Shown here piece after piece: positions 27,676-35,844 of a stretch of DNA of 64,000 nt. How positions within the stretch are numbered: the stretch's first letter is position 1; every line of letters starts with the position of its first letter. The position numbers were made by a program, and so were the translations under genes. The notes under the pieces are model-generated. The model searched no databases. It saw only the letters and a program-made list of their open reading frames with translations, and had not been told where the DNA came from. The stretch comes from JBBQVZ01 sp963695975 (GTDB lineage: Bacteria > Actinomycetota > UBA4738 > HRBIN12), in NCBI GenBank assembly GCA_963695975.1, contig CAVOIB010000009.1, forward strand, positions 124,001-188,000, in the 5' to 3' direction.

Positions 27676-28619
27676 CCGCCCAGCCGTCAGGGGGGACGAG
27701 GGTGGGCACGCCGAACTGGCTGGTCACGGGTGAGCTTGCACTCTGCCCTTGCGGCTGCATCGGGAAGCGGAAGAAGGGGAGCTTCATCGAGAAGACCCTG
27801 TCCGGTGCATCCAACGTGATGCGTAGCGCGATGTTCGGCGACGACGTCGCGCAGCAGCGCGGCCTGCTCCAGCGCATCGACCCGCGCGTGAAGATCGTTT
27901 CGCTGCTCGGGCTGCTGATCGTGACGGCCTTCATCCGGAACATCCCGACGCTCGTGGCGATGTACGTGGCGACGGTCCTGCTCGCGATCGTGTCAGCTCT
28001 GCCGGTCGGTTTCTTCGTCAAGCGCGTCTGGCTCTTCATCCCGATCTTCACGGGCATCATCGTGATCCCCGCGATGTTCAGCTTCATCACGCCGGGGAAC
28101 ATCGTCCTTCCACTGTGGACCTGGCACGGTCACGAGGTGGGCATCACGTCGCAGGGCTTAACGGGCGCCGGCCTTCTGGTGATGCGCGTGGCCACGTCGG
28201 TGTCGCTCGTTGTCCTGCTCACCCTCACCACTCCGTGGACGAAGCTCCTCGCCGGGCTCAGAGCTCTGTACGTGCCGCGTATCTTCATCTTGATCATCGG
28301 CATGGCATACCGGTACATCTTCCTGCTACTGAACTCGGTGACGGATATGTACACGGCGCGGAAGGCCCGATCGGTCGGCAACGGCCAGGGTGACTACAAG
28401 CAGGGCCGGACCTTCGTCACGGCGACCGCGGGTGCGATATTCGGGAAGGCTCACGCCCTGTCGGAAGAGGTGCACATGGCCATGGTGTCGCGTGGGTATC
28501 GCGGCGAACCAAAGACGCTCTCGGGGTTCCGCATCCAGGCGATCGACATCGTGTTCGTGATCGCATGTGTCGTCGCGGCAGCAGTGTTCCTCGGAGGCGA
28601 CCATCTCCTCGGCAGCTGA
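27672..28619 (+). CDS. cbiQ: ECF transporter transmembrane (T) component CbiQ
   Basis: 315 aa. Energy-coupling membrane protein linking CbiM to the ATPase. About five helices; the coupling motif is recognisable as MVSRGYRGEPKTL near residue 265-277 (the A-R-G type signature of EcfT/CbiQ). The N-terminus has a soluble stretch with three closely spaced Cys (Cys25, 27, 29 in LCPCGCIGKRKKG), a possible metal-handling site on the cytoplasmic side. Second gene of the operon, overlapping cbiM. Confidence 0.85.
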   Translation: MTAQPSGGTRVGTPNWLVTGELALCPCGCIGKRKKGSFIEKTLSGASNVMRSAMFGDDVAQQRGLLQRIDPRVKIVSLLGLLIVTAFIRNIPTLVAMYVATVLLAIVSALPVGFFVKRVWLFIPIFTGIIVIPAMFSFITPGNIVLPLWTWHGHEVGITSQGLTGAGLLVMRVATSVSLVVLLTLTTPWTKLLAGLRALYVPRIFILIIGMAYRYIFLLLNSVTDMYTARKARSVGNGQGDYKQGRTFVTATAGAIFGKAHALSEEVHMAMVSRGYRGEPKTLSGFRIQAIDIVFVIACVVAAAVFLGGDHLLGS

Positions 28620-29463
28620 GCCGGTCGATCTCTTCGTGTGTCGCGGGCTCACGTATGCCTACCTCGAGCGCTACCCTGCGCTCGACGATGTCTCCTTCAG
28701 CGTCCGCCGAGGGGAGAAGATCGCTTTGCTCGGCGCTAACGGCTGCGGTAAGTCGACCCTGTTGAAGATCCTGGACGGCCTCCTCTTCCCCGACTCCGGA
28801 ACCTTCGAAGCATTCGGACAGCCCGTGATCGAGGACAACCTTGAAGACGAGCAGTTCTCGATGGGCTTCCGCTCCCGGGTGGGCTTCATCTTTCAGAACT
28901 CCGACGCGCAGGTCTTCTCGCCCACCGTCCGCGAGGAGATCGCGTTCGGCCCGCTGCAACTGGGATGGGGCAAGAAGAAGGTCGAGAAGCGTATCGGCGA
29001 CGTCCTGGAGATGCTCGATATCAGGGACCTGGCTGATCGCGCGCCGTTCCAGCTCTCCGGTGGGCAGAAGAAGCGCGTCGCGATCGCGTCCGTGTTGGTG
29101 ATGAACCCCGACGTGCTGCTCTTCGATGAGCCTACGGCGGCGCTTGACCCACGGACGCAACAGTGGCTCATCGAGCTCATCGTGGAGCTCAACGCGCACG
29201 GGAAGACCATCGTGATGGCGACCCACGACCTCGACGTGCTCGACGTGATCGCGGATCGGTGCTTGGTGTTCTCAGAGGATCATCGGATCGTTGCCGAGGG
29301 ACCCCCTCGGGAGATCCTTGCCGATCGCGAGCTCCTGCTCGGGGTGAACCTCATCCACGAGCACAGCCACTTGCATGCCGGAGACGCGCCACACGTGCAC
29401 GAGCACACGGCCGAGCATCATGTGGACGAAGGGTCACACGAACCCACCGCGGTCCGCGCGTGA
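28567..29463 (+). CDS. cbiO: ECF transporter ATPase CbiO with His-rich tail
   Basis: 298 aa ABC ATPase. Walker A GANGCGKST, Q-loop FQNSDAQVFSPTV (the CbiO/EcfA form), signature LSGGQKKR, Walker B VLLFDEPTAALD. The last 45 residues contain about ten His, with Asp and Glu, a likely Ni/Co-binding tail. The start is uncertain: GTG 28567 overlaps cbiQ by 53 bases; GTG 28636 would leave only two residues before the conserved RGLTYAY. The stop faces the regulator gene convergently with 19 bases between. Confidence 0.87.
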   Translation: MSSRQQCSSEATISSAAEPVDLFVCRGLTYAYLERYPALDDVSFSVRRGEKIALLGANGCGKSTLLKILDGLLFPDSGTFEAFGQPVIEDNLEDEQFSMGFRSRVGFIFQNSDAQVFSPTVREEIAFGPLQLGWGKKKVEKRIGDVLEMLDIRDLADRAPFQLSGGQKKRVAIASVLVMNPDVLLFDEPTAALDPRTQQWLIELIVELNAHGKTIVMATHDLDVLDVIADRCLVFSEDHRIVAEGPPREILADRELLLGVNLIHEHSHLHAGDAPHVHEHTAEHHVDEGSHEPTAVRA

Positions 29464-29467
29464 CCGA

Positions 29468-29486
29468 CTAGTCTGATCTGGACTAG
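29468..29486. terminator. Inverted repeat between convergent cbiO and regulator genes
   Basis: CTAGTC (29468-29473) and GACTAG (29481-29486) form a perfect stem with a 7-base loop, overlapping the regulator stop codon. Suits a bidirectional terminator. A similar CTAGTCTG/CAGACTAG hairpin ends the gene at 54535. Confidence 0.5.
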
Positions 29487-29917
29487 CTGGCGGCGAGCGC
29501 GCACTCACGGCACAACCCCGTGATCGCGAAGTGCGTGAGATCTGCCTGGAACCCGTGATGGCGTTTGATCAGGTCGTGGAGGGCGGCCGCTTCCTTGAGC
29601 GAAAGTGGATCGTCTTGCCCACAGTTCGAGCACATCAGATGGATATGCTCGGCCTCCTCGGTCCTGTGATACTCGGCGCCGCTCTCGAGATGTGAATGTT
29701 GGAGCACGCCGACCTCTTCGAGGAGCGTGAGTGTGCGATAGACGGTCGACGCGTTCACGCCGGGCATCTCGCTCTGGATCTGACGCGTGACGTCGGCGGG
29801 GGAGATGTGACCCTGGGCGCGCATCACAGCGGCGACGATGGCTCGACGCTGAGGCGTCATCCGGAGTCCACGCGCCCGCAGGGATCCCAACACGTCCGCC
29901 TGGCCAACGGTCTCCAC
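29483..29917 (-). CDS. Fur-family metal regulator, Nur-like
   Basis: 144 aa. N-terminal winged helix (RMTPQRRAIVAAV, NASTVYRTLTLLEEVG) and C-terminal metal/dimer domain. Structural zinc Cys pairs are at 96/99 (CSNC) and 136/139 (CREC). His-rich sensing residues surround HSH (74-76), YH (83-84) and HIH (91-93). The convergent Ni/Co transporter operon and the shared operator suggest a nickel uptake regulator; Fur or Zur function cannot be excluded from sequence alone. GTG start. The operator 23 bases upstream overlaps its own -35 region, implying autoregulation. Confidence 0.87.
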   Translation of the reverse strand: METVGQADVLGSLRARGLRMTPQRRAIVAAVMRAQGHISPADVTRQIQSEMPGVNASTVYRTLTLLEEVGVLQHSHLESGAEYHRTEEAEHIHLMCSNCGQDDPLSLKEAAALHDLIKRHHGFQADLTHFAITGLCRECALAAS

Positions 29918-29925
29918 GGGCGCGG

Positions 29926-29931
29926 ATGATA
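29926..29931 (-). promoter_or_regulatory. -10 box of the Fur/Nur-family gene
   Basis: TATCAT on the minus strand (29931 to 29926) ends 8 bases before GTG 29917, so the mRNA is nearly leaderless. Confidence 0.55.
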
Positions 29932-29939
29932 GCAGTCAG

Positions 29940-29951
29940 TTGCAGGTGCAA
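29940..29951 (-). promoter_or_regulatory. Operator-like palindrome before the regulator gene
   Basis: TTGCACCTGCAA on the minus strand, arms TTGCA/TGCAA with a two-base centre. Identical to 26534-26545 in front of cbiM. It lies 8 bases upstream of the -10 box, over the -35 region, as expected for autorepression. Confidence 0.65.
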
Positions 29952-29988
29952 AGGGGGGTGGCGACTGGGCCACGGTCGTGCCCGTCGG

Positions 29989-29994
29989 TAGCAT
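29989..29994 (+). promoter_or_regulatory. -10 box of the NAD(P)-binding protein gene
   Basis: TAGCAT ends 6 bases before GTG 30001; the predicted transcript begins at the start codon. Confidence 0.5.
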
Positions 29995-30000
29995 CCGGCT

Positions 30001-30873
30001 GTGACGGTCATGGTGACGGGTGCCTCGGGTGTCATCGGCCGGAGCCTGGTGCCACTCTTGACCGCACGGGACGAGGTGCGTGCGTGCGTGCGGCGAGCCG
30101 ATGCGGCCGACCCGCTCCGCGCCGCGGGAGCGAAGGTCGCGATCGGTCGCTCGGACGATGCGGATGCCTTGGCGGCGATCCTCCGAGGCGTGTACACGCT
30201 GATCCACCTCGTCGGGGGGCCGAACCAGTCCGACCCAGATCGGATGCTGGCGGCCAATCACGGATCGGTGATCACCGCGCTCGTCGCCGCGAAAGAGGCG
30301 AAGGTGCGTCGATTCATCCTCGTGTCTGCTCCCGGCGCCGCCGTCGATGCCGTGCATCCCTACCTGCGGGCCAAGGGTCTTGCCGAGGAAGCGGTCGTGA
30401 ACAGCGGGCTCGAGTACGCCGTCGTGCGATCCACCCACGTGTACGGGCTCGGAGGGCTCTGGTTCACTTCCGTGATCGAGGGAGCCCTCGCGGTCCCGCC
30501 GTTCGTGGTCGGGGCCGGTGATCAGATCATCGCCCCGATCCTGGCCGACGATCTGGCGGCCGTGATCGCCGCGGCGGACGACCGGACCGGCGAACTTCAT
30601 GGCTCATGGGGGCTAGAAGGGATCGATGCCCTCACGCCTGCCGAGCTGGTGAGGAGCTTCGGCGTCGACCCCGTGCCGCTGCAACCGGATGTGGCCGCCG
30701 GGCGATTGACGGAACGCCTCGGCACGCCGGTGTCGGTGTCCGCGACCGAGCTCTTTGCCCTCCCGTCACGGGCTGATGCGCCGGACGCCGCCTCGGCGTT
30801 CGGCGTGGAGCGGACCCCGTTCGACGTTGGGTTGCGGCGGACGATGCAGCGGGCTGCTACCGCGGGTCGATAG
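30001..30873 (+). CDS. NmrA/NDUFA9-like NAD(P)-binding protein
   Basis: 290 aa atypical short-chain dehydrogenase. N-terminal glycine motif VTGASGVIGRSLVPLL, then the acidic/basic strand, TLIHLVGG and RRFILVSAPGA in the fourth and fifth strands. The usual catalytic Tyr-x3-Lys is seen only as YLRAK (residues 121-125). Such proteins act as sugar-nucleotide epimerase relatives or as regulatory subunits; activity cannot be assigned. It has its own leaderless promoter and is divergent from the Fur-family gene. Confidence 0.78.
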   Translation: MTVMVTGASGVIGRSLVPLLTARDEVRACVRRADAADPLRAAGAKVAIGRSDDADALAAILRGVYTLIHLVGGPNQSDPDRMLAANHGSVITALVAAKEAKVRRFILVSAPGAAVDAVHPYLRAKGLAEEAVVNSGLEYAVVRSTHVYGLGGLWFTSVIEGALAVPPFVVGAGDQIIAPILADDLAAVIAAADDRTGELHGSWGLEGIDALTPAELVRSFGVDPVPLQPDVAAGRLTERLGTPVSVSATELFALPSRADAPDAASAFGVERTPFDVGLRRTMQRAATAGR

Positions 30874-30876
30874 GCT
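30871..30876 (+). promoter_or_regulatory. -10 box of the enoyl-CoA hydratase gene
   Basis: TAGGCT overlaps the stop codon of the preceding gene and ends 8 bases before ATG 30885. Confidence 0.5.
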
Positions 30877-30884
30877 ACGGAGCC

Positions 30885-31655
30885 ATGGCGGAGTTCGTCC
30901 GGCTCGAGGTCGACGACGGCGTCGGCATCGTGCGGCTGGAGCGGCCTCCTGCGAATGCGCTCGACCACCAGGCGGGTCTCGAGCTTCAGGAGGCGTTCGG
31001 CGAGGCCGCCGACCGAGACGACGTCGGAGCGCTCGTCGTCTGGGGCGGGCCCAGGATCTTCGCAGCCGGCGCCGACATCAAGGCGATGGTTTCGTTCGGC
31101 CCGCAGGAGATCGCCCCCGTCGTTGCAGCGCTCGGGGACGCGCTCGACATGCTGGAGGCGATGCCGAAGGTCTCGATCGCGGCGATCAACGGCTTCGCGC
31201 TGGGCGGTGGATTCGAACTGGCGCTCGCGGCCGATCTTCGGTACCTCGCAGAGGATGGGAACGTCGGCCAGCCGGAGATCCGGCTCGGCGTGATCCCAGG
31301 CGCGGGTGGCACACAGCGCCTCACGCAGCTGGTCGGGCCCGGGAGGGCGCGCGAGCTCGTCTACTCCGGCCGGCAGGTGGCCGCCCAGGAGGCCACCGAC
31401 CTCGGACTGGCCGAGCTGGTCCTGCCCGCCGACGAGGTATTCGCGGTTGCCCTCGACGATGCACGGGCGCTGGCCCGCGGGCCACGGGCGGCGATCGCGG
31501 CCGCGAAGGCGGCGATCCGGGCCGCGACGGAGACGCCCGGCGCTGCCGGGCTCCGGGTCGAGCGCGAGCTCTTCTGTGGCCTGTTCGGTACCCCTGACCA
31601 GCGGGAAGGCATGCGAGCGTTCATCGAGAAGCGCGAACCCCGCTTCGGCGTCTGA
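30885..31655 (+). CDS. Enoyl-CoA hydratase/isomerase family protein
   Basis: 256 aa crotonase. Oxyanion-hole segments AAGADIKAM and NGFALGGGFELAL are intact. Both catalytic acids of true hydratases are present: the Glu in GGGFELALA and the Glu in GQPEIRLGVIPG. Likely hydrates trans-2-enoyl-CoA in fatty-acid or amino-acid breakdown. The etfBA genes near 34-36 kb, which accept electrons from acyl-CoA dehydrogenases, fit this pathway. Confidence 0.9.
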   Translation: MAEFVRLEVDDGVGIVRLERPPANALDHQAGLELQEAFGEAADRDDVGALVVWGGPRIFAAGADIKAMVSFGPQEIAPVVAALGDALDMLEAMPKVSIAAINGFALGGGFELALAADLRYLAEDGNVGQPEIRLGVIPGAGGTQRLTQLVGPGRARELVYSGRQVAAQEATDLGLAELVLPADEVFAVALDDARALARGPRAAIAAAKAAIRAATETPGAAGLRVERELFCGLFGTPDQREGMRAFIEKREPRFGV

Positions 31656-31798
31656 TCCGACCGAACCATCCGAGAACCTCTGCGAACGGCTCGATACACC
31701 TCGCCGGGGAATGAACCGGATCGCTCGCCCGTTCGAACAGGGAGTTGAAGGGACGCGATCCGCGCGATCGAGCGGCTCTTGGGAAGGAAGTGAGGAAC

Positions 31799-31999
31799 GT
31801 GGCAGAGGAGCAGTTCCGGGGTGCTTCGGTCCGGACACTCCCGCGGCCGAACAAGCTGTACGGGCCGGGGCGCGTCTGCGCCGCATCCGGGTGTGAGACG
31901 AAGCTCTCCGTCTACAACAAGTGGGACTTCTGTTGGCAGCACGAGCCCGTGCACACCTACATCCCTCGTGGCAAGCGCAAGCGTCGCGCCGCTGCGTAG
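31799..31999 (+). CDS. Small Cys/His protein, putative zinc knuckle
   Basis: 66 aa. Start GTG 31799 follows GGGAAGGAAG and GAGG purine sites at 31782-31795. The core CAASGCETKLSVYNKWDFC and following QHEP contain three Cys and a His that could bind one zinc; the LSVYN stretch between them is a recurrent motif of small actinobacterial proteins. The tail is strongly basic (RGKRKRR). Function unknown; nucleic-acid binding is plausible. A strong terminator follows, so it is a single-gene unit. The 140 bases upstream hold no gene or clear promoter. Confidence 0.65.
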   Translation: MAEEQFRGASVRTLPRPNKLYGPGRVCAASGCETKLSVYNKWDFCWQHEPVHTYIPRGKRKRRAAA

Positions 32000-32020
32000 G
32001 TTCGCTGACACCAAGGCCGA

Positions 32021-32040
32021 GGCCCTCCCCCAGGAGGGCC
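32021..32040 (+). terminator. Strong hairpin terminator after the 66-aa gene
   Basis: GGCCCTCC (32021-32028), loop CCCA, GGAGGGCC (32033-32040): perfect 8-bp G+C stem followed by TTCGTGCGTT. Confidence 0.75.
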
Positions 32041-32133
32041 TTCGTGCGTTCCGGTGCCCATCGGGACGGTTCAAGGAGGCGCAACCCCGGACCGATGATG
32101 GTGAGGACCGCTCCCCCCGAGCGCGCGAGACCT

Positions 32134-32310
32134 ATGCCGAACGAGATCGACGACGCTGCAGCGATGCGCGAGGGCGACTGTCCCTTCTGCGAACGAACCG
32201 TCCTGGTCTATGAGGAGCCGCCAAGGTGTCCGCTATGCGCATGCCCGATCGACGAGCAGCGGATGCGACCCTTCTCGTTCCCGGCTGAGGATGCTGCCCC
32301 CGACGTCTAG
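32134..32310 (+). CDS. Small zinc-ribbon-like protein
   Basis: 58 aa with two knuckles, CPFC and CPLC, separated by 17 residues, the spacing of a zinc ribbon, and an acidic remainder. ATG 32134 is the best start; ATG 32095 is possible. No clear ribosome site (CGAGAGACC upstream is not SD-like). It is convergent with pabBC, with stop codons overlapping by four bases. Real but uncertain; function unknown. Confidence 0.45.
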   Translation: MPNEIDDAAAMREGDCPFCERTVLVYEEPPRCPLCACPIDEQRMRPFSFPAEDAAPDV

Positions 32311-34082
32311 GGGGACGGAGCCAGCACGGCGTGCCGCCAGCCGCGCACCGAGCTGAGGACGGCGATCTCCCTGGCGGCCAGGAGCTCATCCACCTTGATC
32401 GCCCGCTCCGCGAGCGTTCCGTCTGCCAGGAGCGCGGCACGTTCCGTCCCGGGCAGCAATCCCGCGTCGATCGGGGGAGTCCACCAACGGCCATCGAGGT
32501 CGACCGCGATGTTGGCGATGCTCGTCTCGGTAGCCTCGCCTCGGAGGTTCACGAGCACCACATCGTCGTGGTCGGGGTAGCGGTTCCTCGCCTCAACGTA
32601 GCGAAGGCGGCGCGTGGTCTTGTGGAAAAGGAAGACGTCGGCGGGGTCGACCGGCACGTCGTCGAGCGCCAGACGGAGCGGTTCGGACGCACCTCGTTCG
32701 AGGGGCGTCATGGCGAGCGTGAGGTGGCCGTTCCGCGCGAGGGCGAGCCGGATCTTCATGGATCGCTCGACGTCGCCCCCGGTCGCCTCGAGCAAGGCGC
32801 GGACCTCGTCCTCGTCGAAGGCGAACCCGAAGTACGCCGCCGAGTCGCGCAACCGCGACACATGTTCCTCCAGGCGGCGCACCGGTTCGCCGGGATCGCG
32901 ACGCATCGTCTCGAACAGTTCGAAGGGTGGGCGCCTGGCCGTGAGCACGCGCGCCTTGGCGACCGTCTCATCGAACTCGTTCTCGGCCGACGAGTCGAAC
33001 GTGATACCACCGCCGACGCCATACTCGGCGGCGCCGGACTCCGCGTCCAGCACTACGGTGCGGATCGCGACGTTGAACGACGCAGACGGCGGGCCTCCGC
33101 CGGCCGGAGCTAAGTACCCGACCGCCCCGCAGTACACGCCGCGCGGCGAGTCCTCGAGTTCCCCGATGATCTGCATCGTGCGAACCTTGGGCGCACCGGT
33201 GACCGACCCGGACGGGAAGAGCGCGCGGAAGACGTCCGCGAGATCCACCCCGGGTGAGAGCTCGCACGTGACCGTCGACGTCAGTTGCCACACGGTCTCG
33301 TAGCGCTCCGGTTCGAAGATCCTCGACCATTCGACCGTGCCCGGGCGGGCGATCCGCCCGAGGTCGTTGCGGAGGAGATCGACGATCATCGCGTTCTCCG
33401 CTCGGTCCTTGACGGAGGAGGCGAGGTGGGCGCGGATCGACTCATCCTCGGCGAGCCACCGGCCACGCGGGGCGGTCCCTTTCATCGGTCGCGTCGTGAG
33501 CTGACCGCCGTCGATACGGAAGAACAGCTCGGGCGACGCCGACAGGACGCGGTAGCGGCCGGTGTTGAGGTAGGCGGCGTGCGCTCCGCGCTGCGCGTAG
33601 CACAGATCGCGGTAGAGGCCGCGCTCGTCGCCTCGAACGATCGAGCGTAGCCGGAGGGTGTGGTTGACCTGATACGTGTCCCCGGCCGCGATGTGCTCGC
33701 GGATCCGTGCGATCGCGTCGTCGTATCGCGCACGGTCGACGGAGGGGCGCCAAACCTCGCCGGCCGCCTCCTGTTGGTCCTCGCGCGGGGAGGGCAGCAC
33801 CGTCTCGTCGCGGCGCTCGAACATGGCGAACCATGCCAACGGCAGGCGGGCCAGGGGGTCGTCCGGATCGCGCAACCGGACCGTCAGCGCAGGATCGACG
33901 CCAGGAGCGGCCTCGTAGGCGACGAACCCCGCCACCCACAGCCCCCGTGTCGCCGCGGCGTTGGCCGCGGCGATCGTCGGGAGCACCTCGTCGGCCCGGG
34001 TGGCCTCCAGGATGCCGACCGGATCCGCCAGGCGGAACGATGACGAGGCTCCCGTCAGGTCGTCGAAGCGCGCTTCGATCAC
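32307..34082 (-). CDS. pabBC: Fused aminodeoxychorismate synthase component I / 4-amino-4-deoxychorismate lyase
   Basis: 591 aa. Residues 1-350 are PabB (chorismate-binding): RPMKGTAPRG with the catalytic Lys, KDRAENAMIVDLLRNDLGR and SGSVTGAPKVRTM. The last 230 residues are PabC, a fold IV PLP enzyme with the catalytic Lys in FHKTTRRLRY and TSIANIAVDL near the cofactor site. Together with a PabA glutaminase (not in the window) it makes p-aminobenzoate for folate. GTG 34082 is the first start before the conserved region; no good ribosome site is seen. It follows etfA after 38 bases, so it may be cotranscribed. Confidence 0.9.
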   Translation of the reverse strand: MIEARFDDLTGASSSFRLADPVGILEATRADEVLPTIAAANAAATRGLWVAGFVAYEAAPGVDPALTVRLRDPDDPLARLPLAWFAMFERRDETVLPSPREDQQEAAGEVWRPSVDRARYDDAIARIREHIAAGDTYQVNHTLRLRSIVRGDERGLYRDLCYAQRGAHAAYLNTGRYRVLSASPELFFRIDGGQLTTRPMKGTAPRGRWLAEDESIRAHLASSVKDRAENAMIVDLLRNDLGRIARPGTVEWSRIFEPERYETVWQLTSTVTCELSPGVDLADVFRALFPSGSVTGAPKVRTMQIIGELEDSPRGVYCGAVGYLAPAGGGPPSASFNVAIRTVVLDAESGAAEYGVGGGITFDSSAENEFDETVAKARVLTARRPPFELFETMRRDPGEPVRRLEEHVSRLRDSAAYFGFAFDEDEVRALLEATGGDVERSMKIRLALARNGHLTLAMTPLERGASEPLRLALDDVPVDPADVFLFHKTTRRLRYVEARNRYPDHDDVVLVNLRGEATETSIANIAVDLDGRWWTPPIDAGLLPGTERAALLADGTLAERAIKVDELLAAREIAVLSSVRGWRHAVLAPSP

Positions 34083-34120
34083 CGGAGAAGCTTGCCAGGG
34101 ATCGGCACGACCGCCCGGCG

Positions 34121-35080
34121 TCAGCCGCGGCGCGCCTGGACCTCCGCGATGAGTGCGGGGAGCAGTTGGAGCGCGTCCCCGACGACGCCGAGATCGGCGA
34201 GGCGGAAGATCGGTGCGTCGGGGTCCTTGTTGATCGCGATGATCCGTTTCGAACCTTTCATGCCCACCACATGCTGGAGGGCCCCGCTGATCCCGACGGC
34301 GATGTAGACGTCGGGCTTCACGGTCTTCCCGGTCTGCCCGACCTGATAGCTGTACGGCACCCACCCGGCGTCGACGACCGCCCGGCTCGCACCCACGGCA
34401 GCGTTCCCGATCGCTCCCGCGAGCTCGTCCAGCAGCCGGAAGTTCGCCGCTCCCTGGAGGCCACGGCCGCCGGAGATCACGACCTTCGCCTCCTCGAGCT
34501 TGGGGCCCGACGCGGCCTCCTCGTGGCGCTCGATCCTGCGGATGGTGCAGAGCTCGTCGGGGATCTCCACGTCGACCGGGACCACGGTTGCGGTTCCTCC
34601 GTTCGGCTCGGCGGTGAACGACTTCGGACGGACGAGCACGAGGTGCGGGGCCGGCCCCTCGAGCACGACGTCGACGAAGAGCGAGCCTCCGGCGATCTGC
34701 GTGCGCGTCCGATCCACGCCCTGCACGTCGATCGCGTTGCCCATCAGGGTCGATCCTGTGCGCGCCTGGAGCCGCCCGGCGACGTCGCGGGAACCGTACG
34801 TCGCCGCGAACAGGATGAGGTCCGGCGTGTGTTGTTGCACGAGTGCGTGGAGGGCGTGCGCGACGGGGCGCGCCAGGAACTCGTCGTAGACGGCGCCGTC
34901 GCTCGCGTAGACCGTCTGCGCGCCGTACTCCCCGAGCGCGCCTGCTGCGGCCGTCGCCCCTGGGCCCAGGGCGACGGCCGCGACGGCGTCGCCCAACGAC
35001 CGTGCCTTCGTCAGAAGCTCGAGCGTCGCGGGTGTGGGGCCGTCGGGGGCGAGCTCGGAGAAGACCCAGACCGTTGCCAT
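34121..35080 (-). CDS. etfA: Electron transfer flavoprotein alpha subunit
   Basis: 319 aa. C-terminal FAD-binding domain signature: VVISGGRGLQGAANF, then SRAVVDAGWVPYSYQVGQTGKTVKPDVYIAVGISGA and INKDPDAPIF. Carries electrons from acyl-CoA and related dehydrogenases to the membrane quinone pool with EtfB. Starts two bases after the etfB stop. Confidence 0.95.
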   Translation of the reverse strand: MATVWVFSELAPDGPTPATLELLTKARSLGDAVAAVALGPGATAAAGALGEYGAQTVYASDGAVYDEFLARPVAHALHALVQQHTPDLILFAATYGSRDVAGRLQARTGSTLMGNAIDVQGVDRTRTQIAGGSLFVDVVLEGPAPHLVLVRPKSFTAEPNGGTATVVPVDVEIPDELCTIRRIERHEEAASGPKLEEAKVVISGGRGLQGAANFRLLDELAGAIGNAAVGASRAVVDAGWVPYSYQVGQTGKTVKPDVYIAVGISGALQHVVGMKGSKRIIAINKDPDAPIFRLADLGVVGDALQLLPALIAEVQARRG

Positions 35081-35082
35081 CG

Positions 35083-35844
35083 TCAGATCACCTTCGCGTC
35101 GGCGAGGAGGTCGGCGATCCGGGCGGCGGCTCCTTCGGCCGGGATGACCTCTCCCGCCGCCTTCTGGGGAGCGGGTTCAACAGCCACGACTCGCTGGGTC
35201 GCGTGCACGTCGTCGCCTGTCAAGCCCAGGTCCGCGAGCGATACGGCTTCGAGAGGCTTCTGCTTCGCGCCCATGATGCCCTTCAGCGTTGGGTAGCGCG
35301 GTTCCGTGGCGCCGGCCGTCACCGTCACAAGCACGGGAAGTGATGACTCGACGACGTCGTAGCCGGCCTCGGTCTGTCGTTCCACACGGATCGACCCATC
35401 GGAAACCTCGAGCTTGCGCGCGAACGTCGCGGCGGGCAGGCCGAGCAACTCCGCGACCGTGATGGGGACGGTGCCCGTGTACCCGTCGGTAGACTCGACG
35501 CCCGCCAGGACCACGTCGTACGACGCGCGCCCGACGGCCGCGGCGAGCACACGAGCGGTCGCCAGGGCGTCGGCACCCCTGAGCGCATCGTCGGTCACGA
35601 TCATCGCCCGGTGCACACCCATAGAGAGGGCGCGACGGATCGCGGCTGCGGCTCCGGAGGGACCCATCGACACCGCCGTCACCTCGCCGCCGGAGCCTTC
35701 GACGAGCTGGAGCGCCGCCTCGACCGCGTACTCGTCGCCCGGATCGAGCGTTCCCTCGCCGTCGCGCTCGACGAGGAAGTCTTCGCCGAGCGGCGCGTCC
35801 CCGCTCGGATCGGGGATCGATTTCACGAGCACGACGACCTCCAT
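35083..35844 (-). CDS. etfB: Electron transfer flavoprotein beta subunit
   Basis: 253 aa. N-terminal VVVLVKSIPDPSGDAPL and the central ALSMGVHRAMIVTDD and VLAGVESTDGYTGTVP segments are EtfB signatures; the late LPVLVTVTAGATEPRYPTL recognition-loop region is also present. First gene of the minus-strand etfB-etfA-pabBC unit. Leaderless promoter lies within a perfect inverted repeat. Confidence 0.94.
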   Translation of the reverse strand: MEVVVLVKSIPDPSGDAPLGEDFLVERDGEGTLDPGDEYAVEAALQLVEGSGGEVTAVSMGPSGAAAAIRRALSMGVHRAMIVTDDALRGADALATARVLAAAVGRASYDVVLAGVESTDGYTGTVPITVAELLGLPAATFARKLEVSDGSIRVERQTEAGYDVVESSLPVLVTVTAGATEPRYPTLKGIMGAKQKPLEAVSLADLGLTGDDVHATQRVVAVEPAPQKAAGEVIPAEGAAARIADLLADAKVI

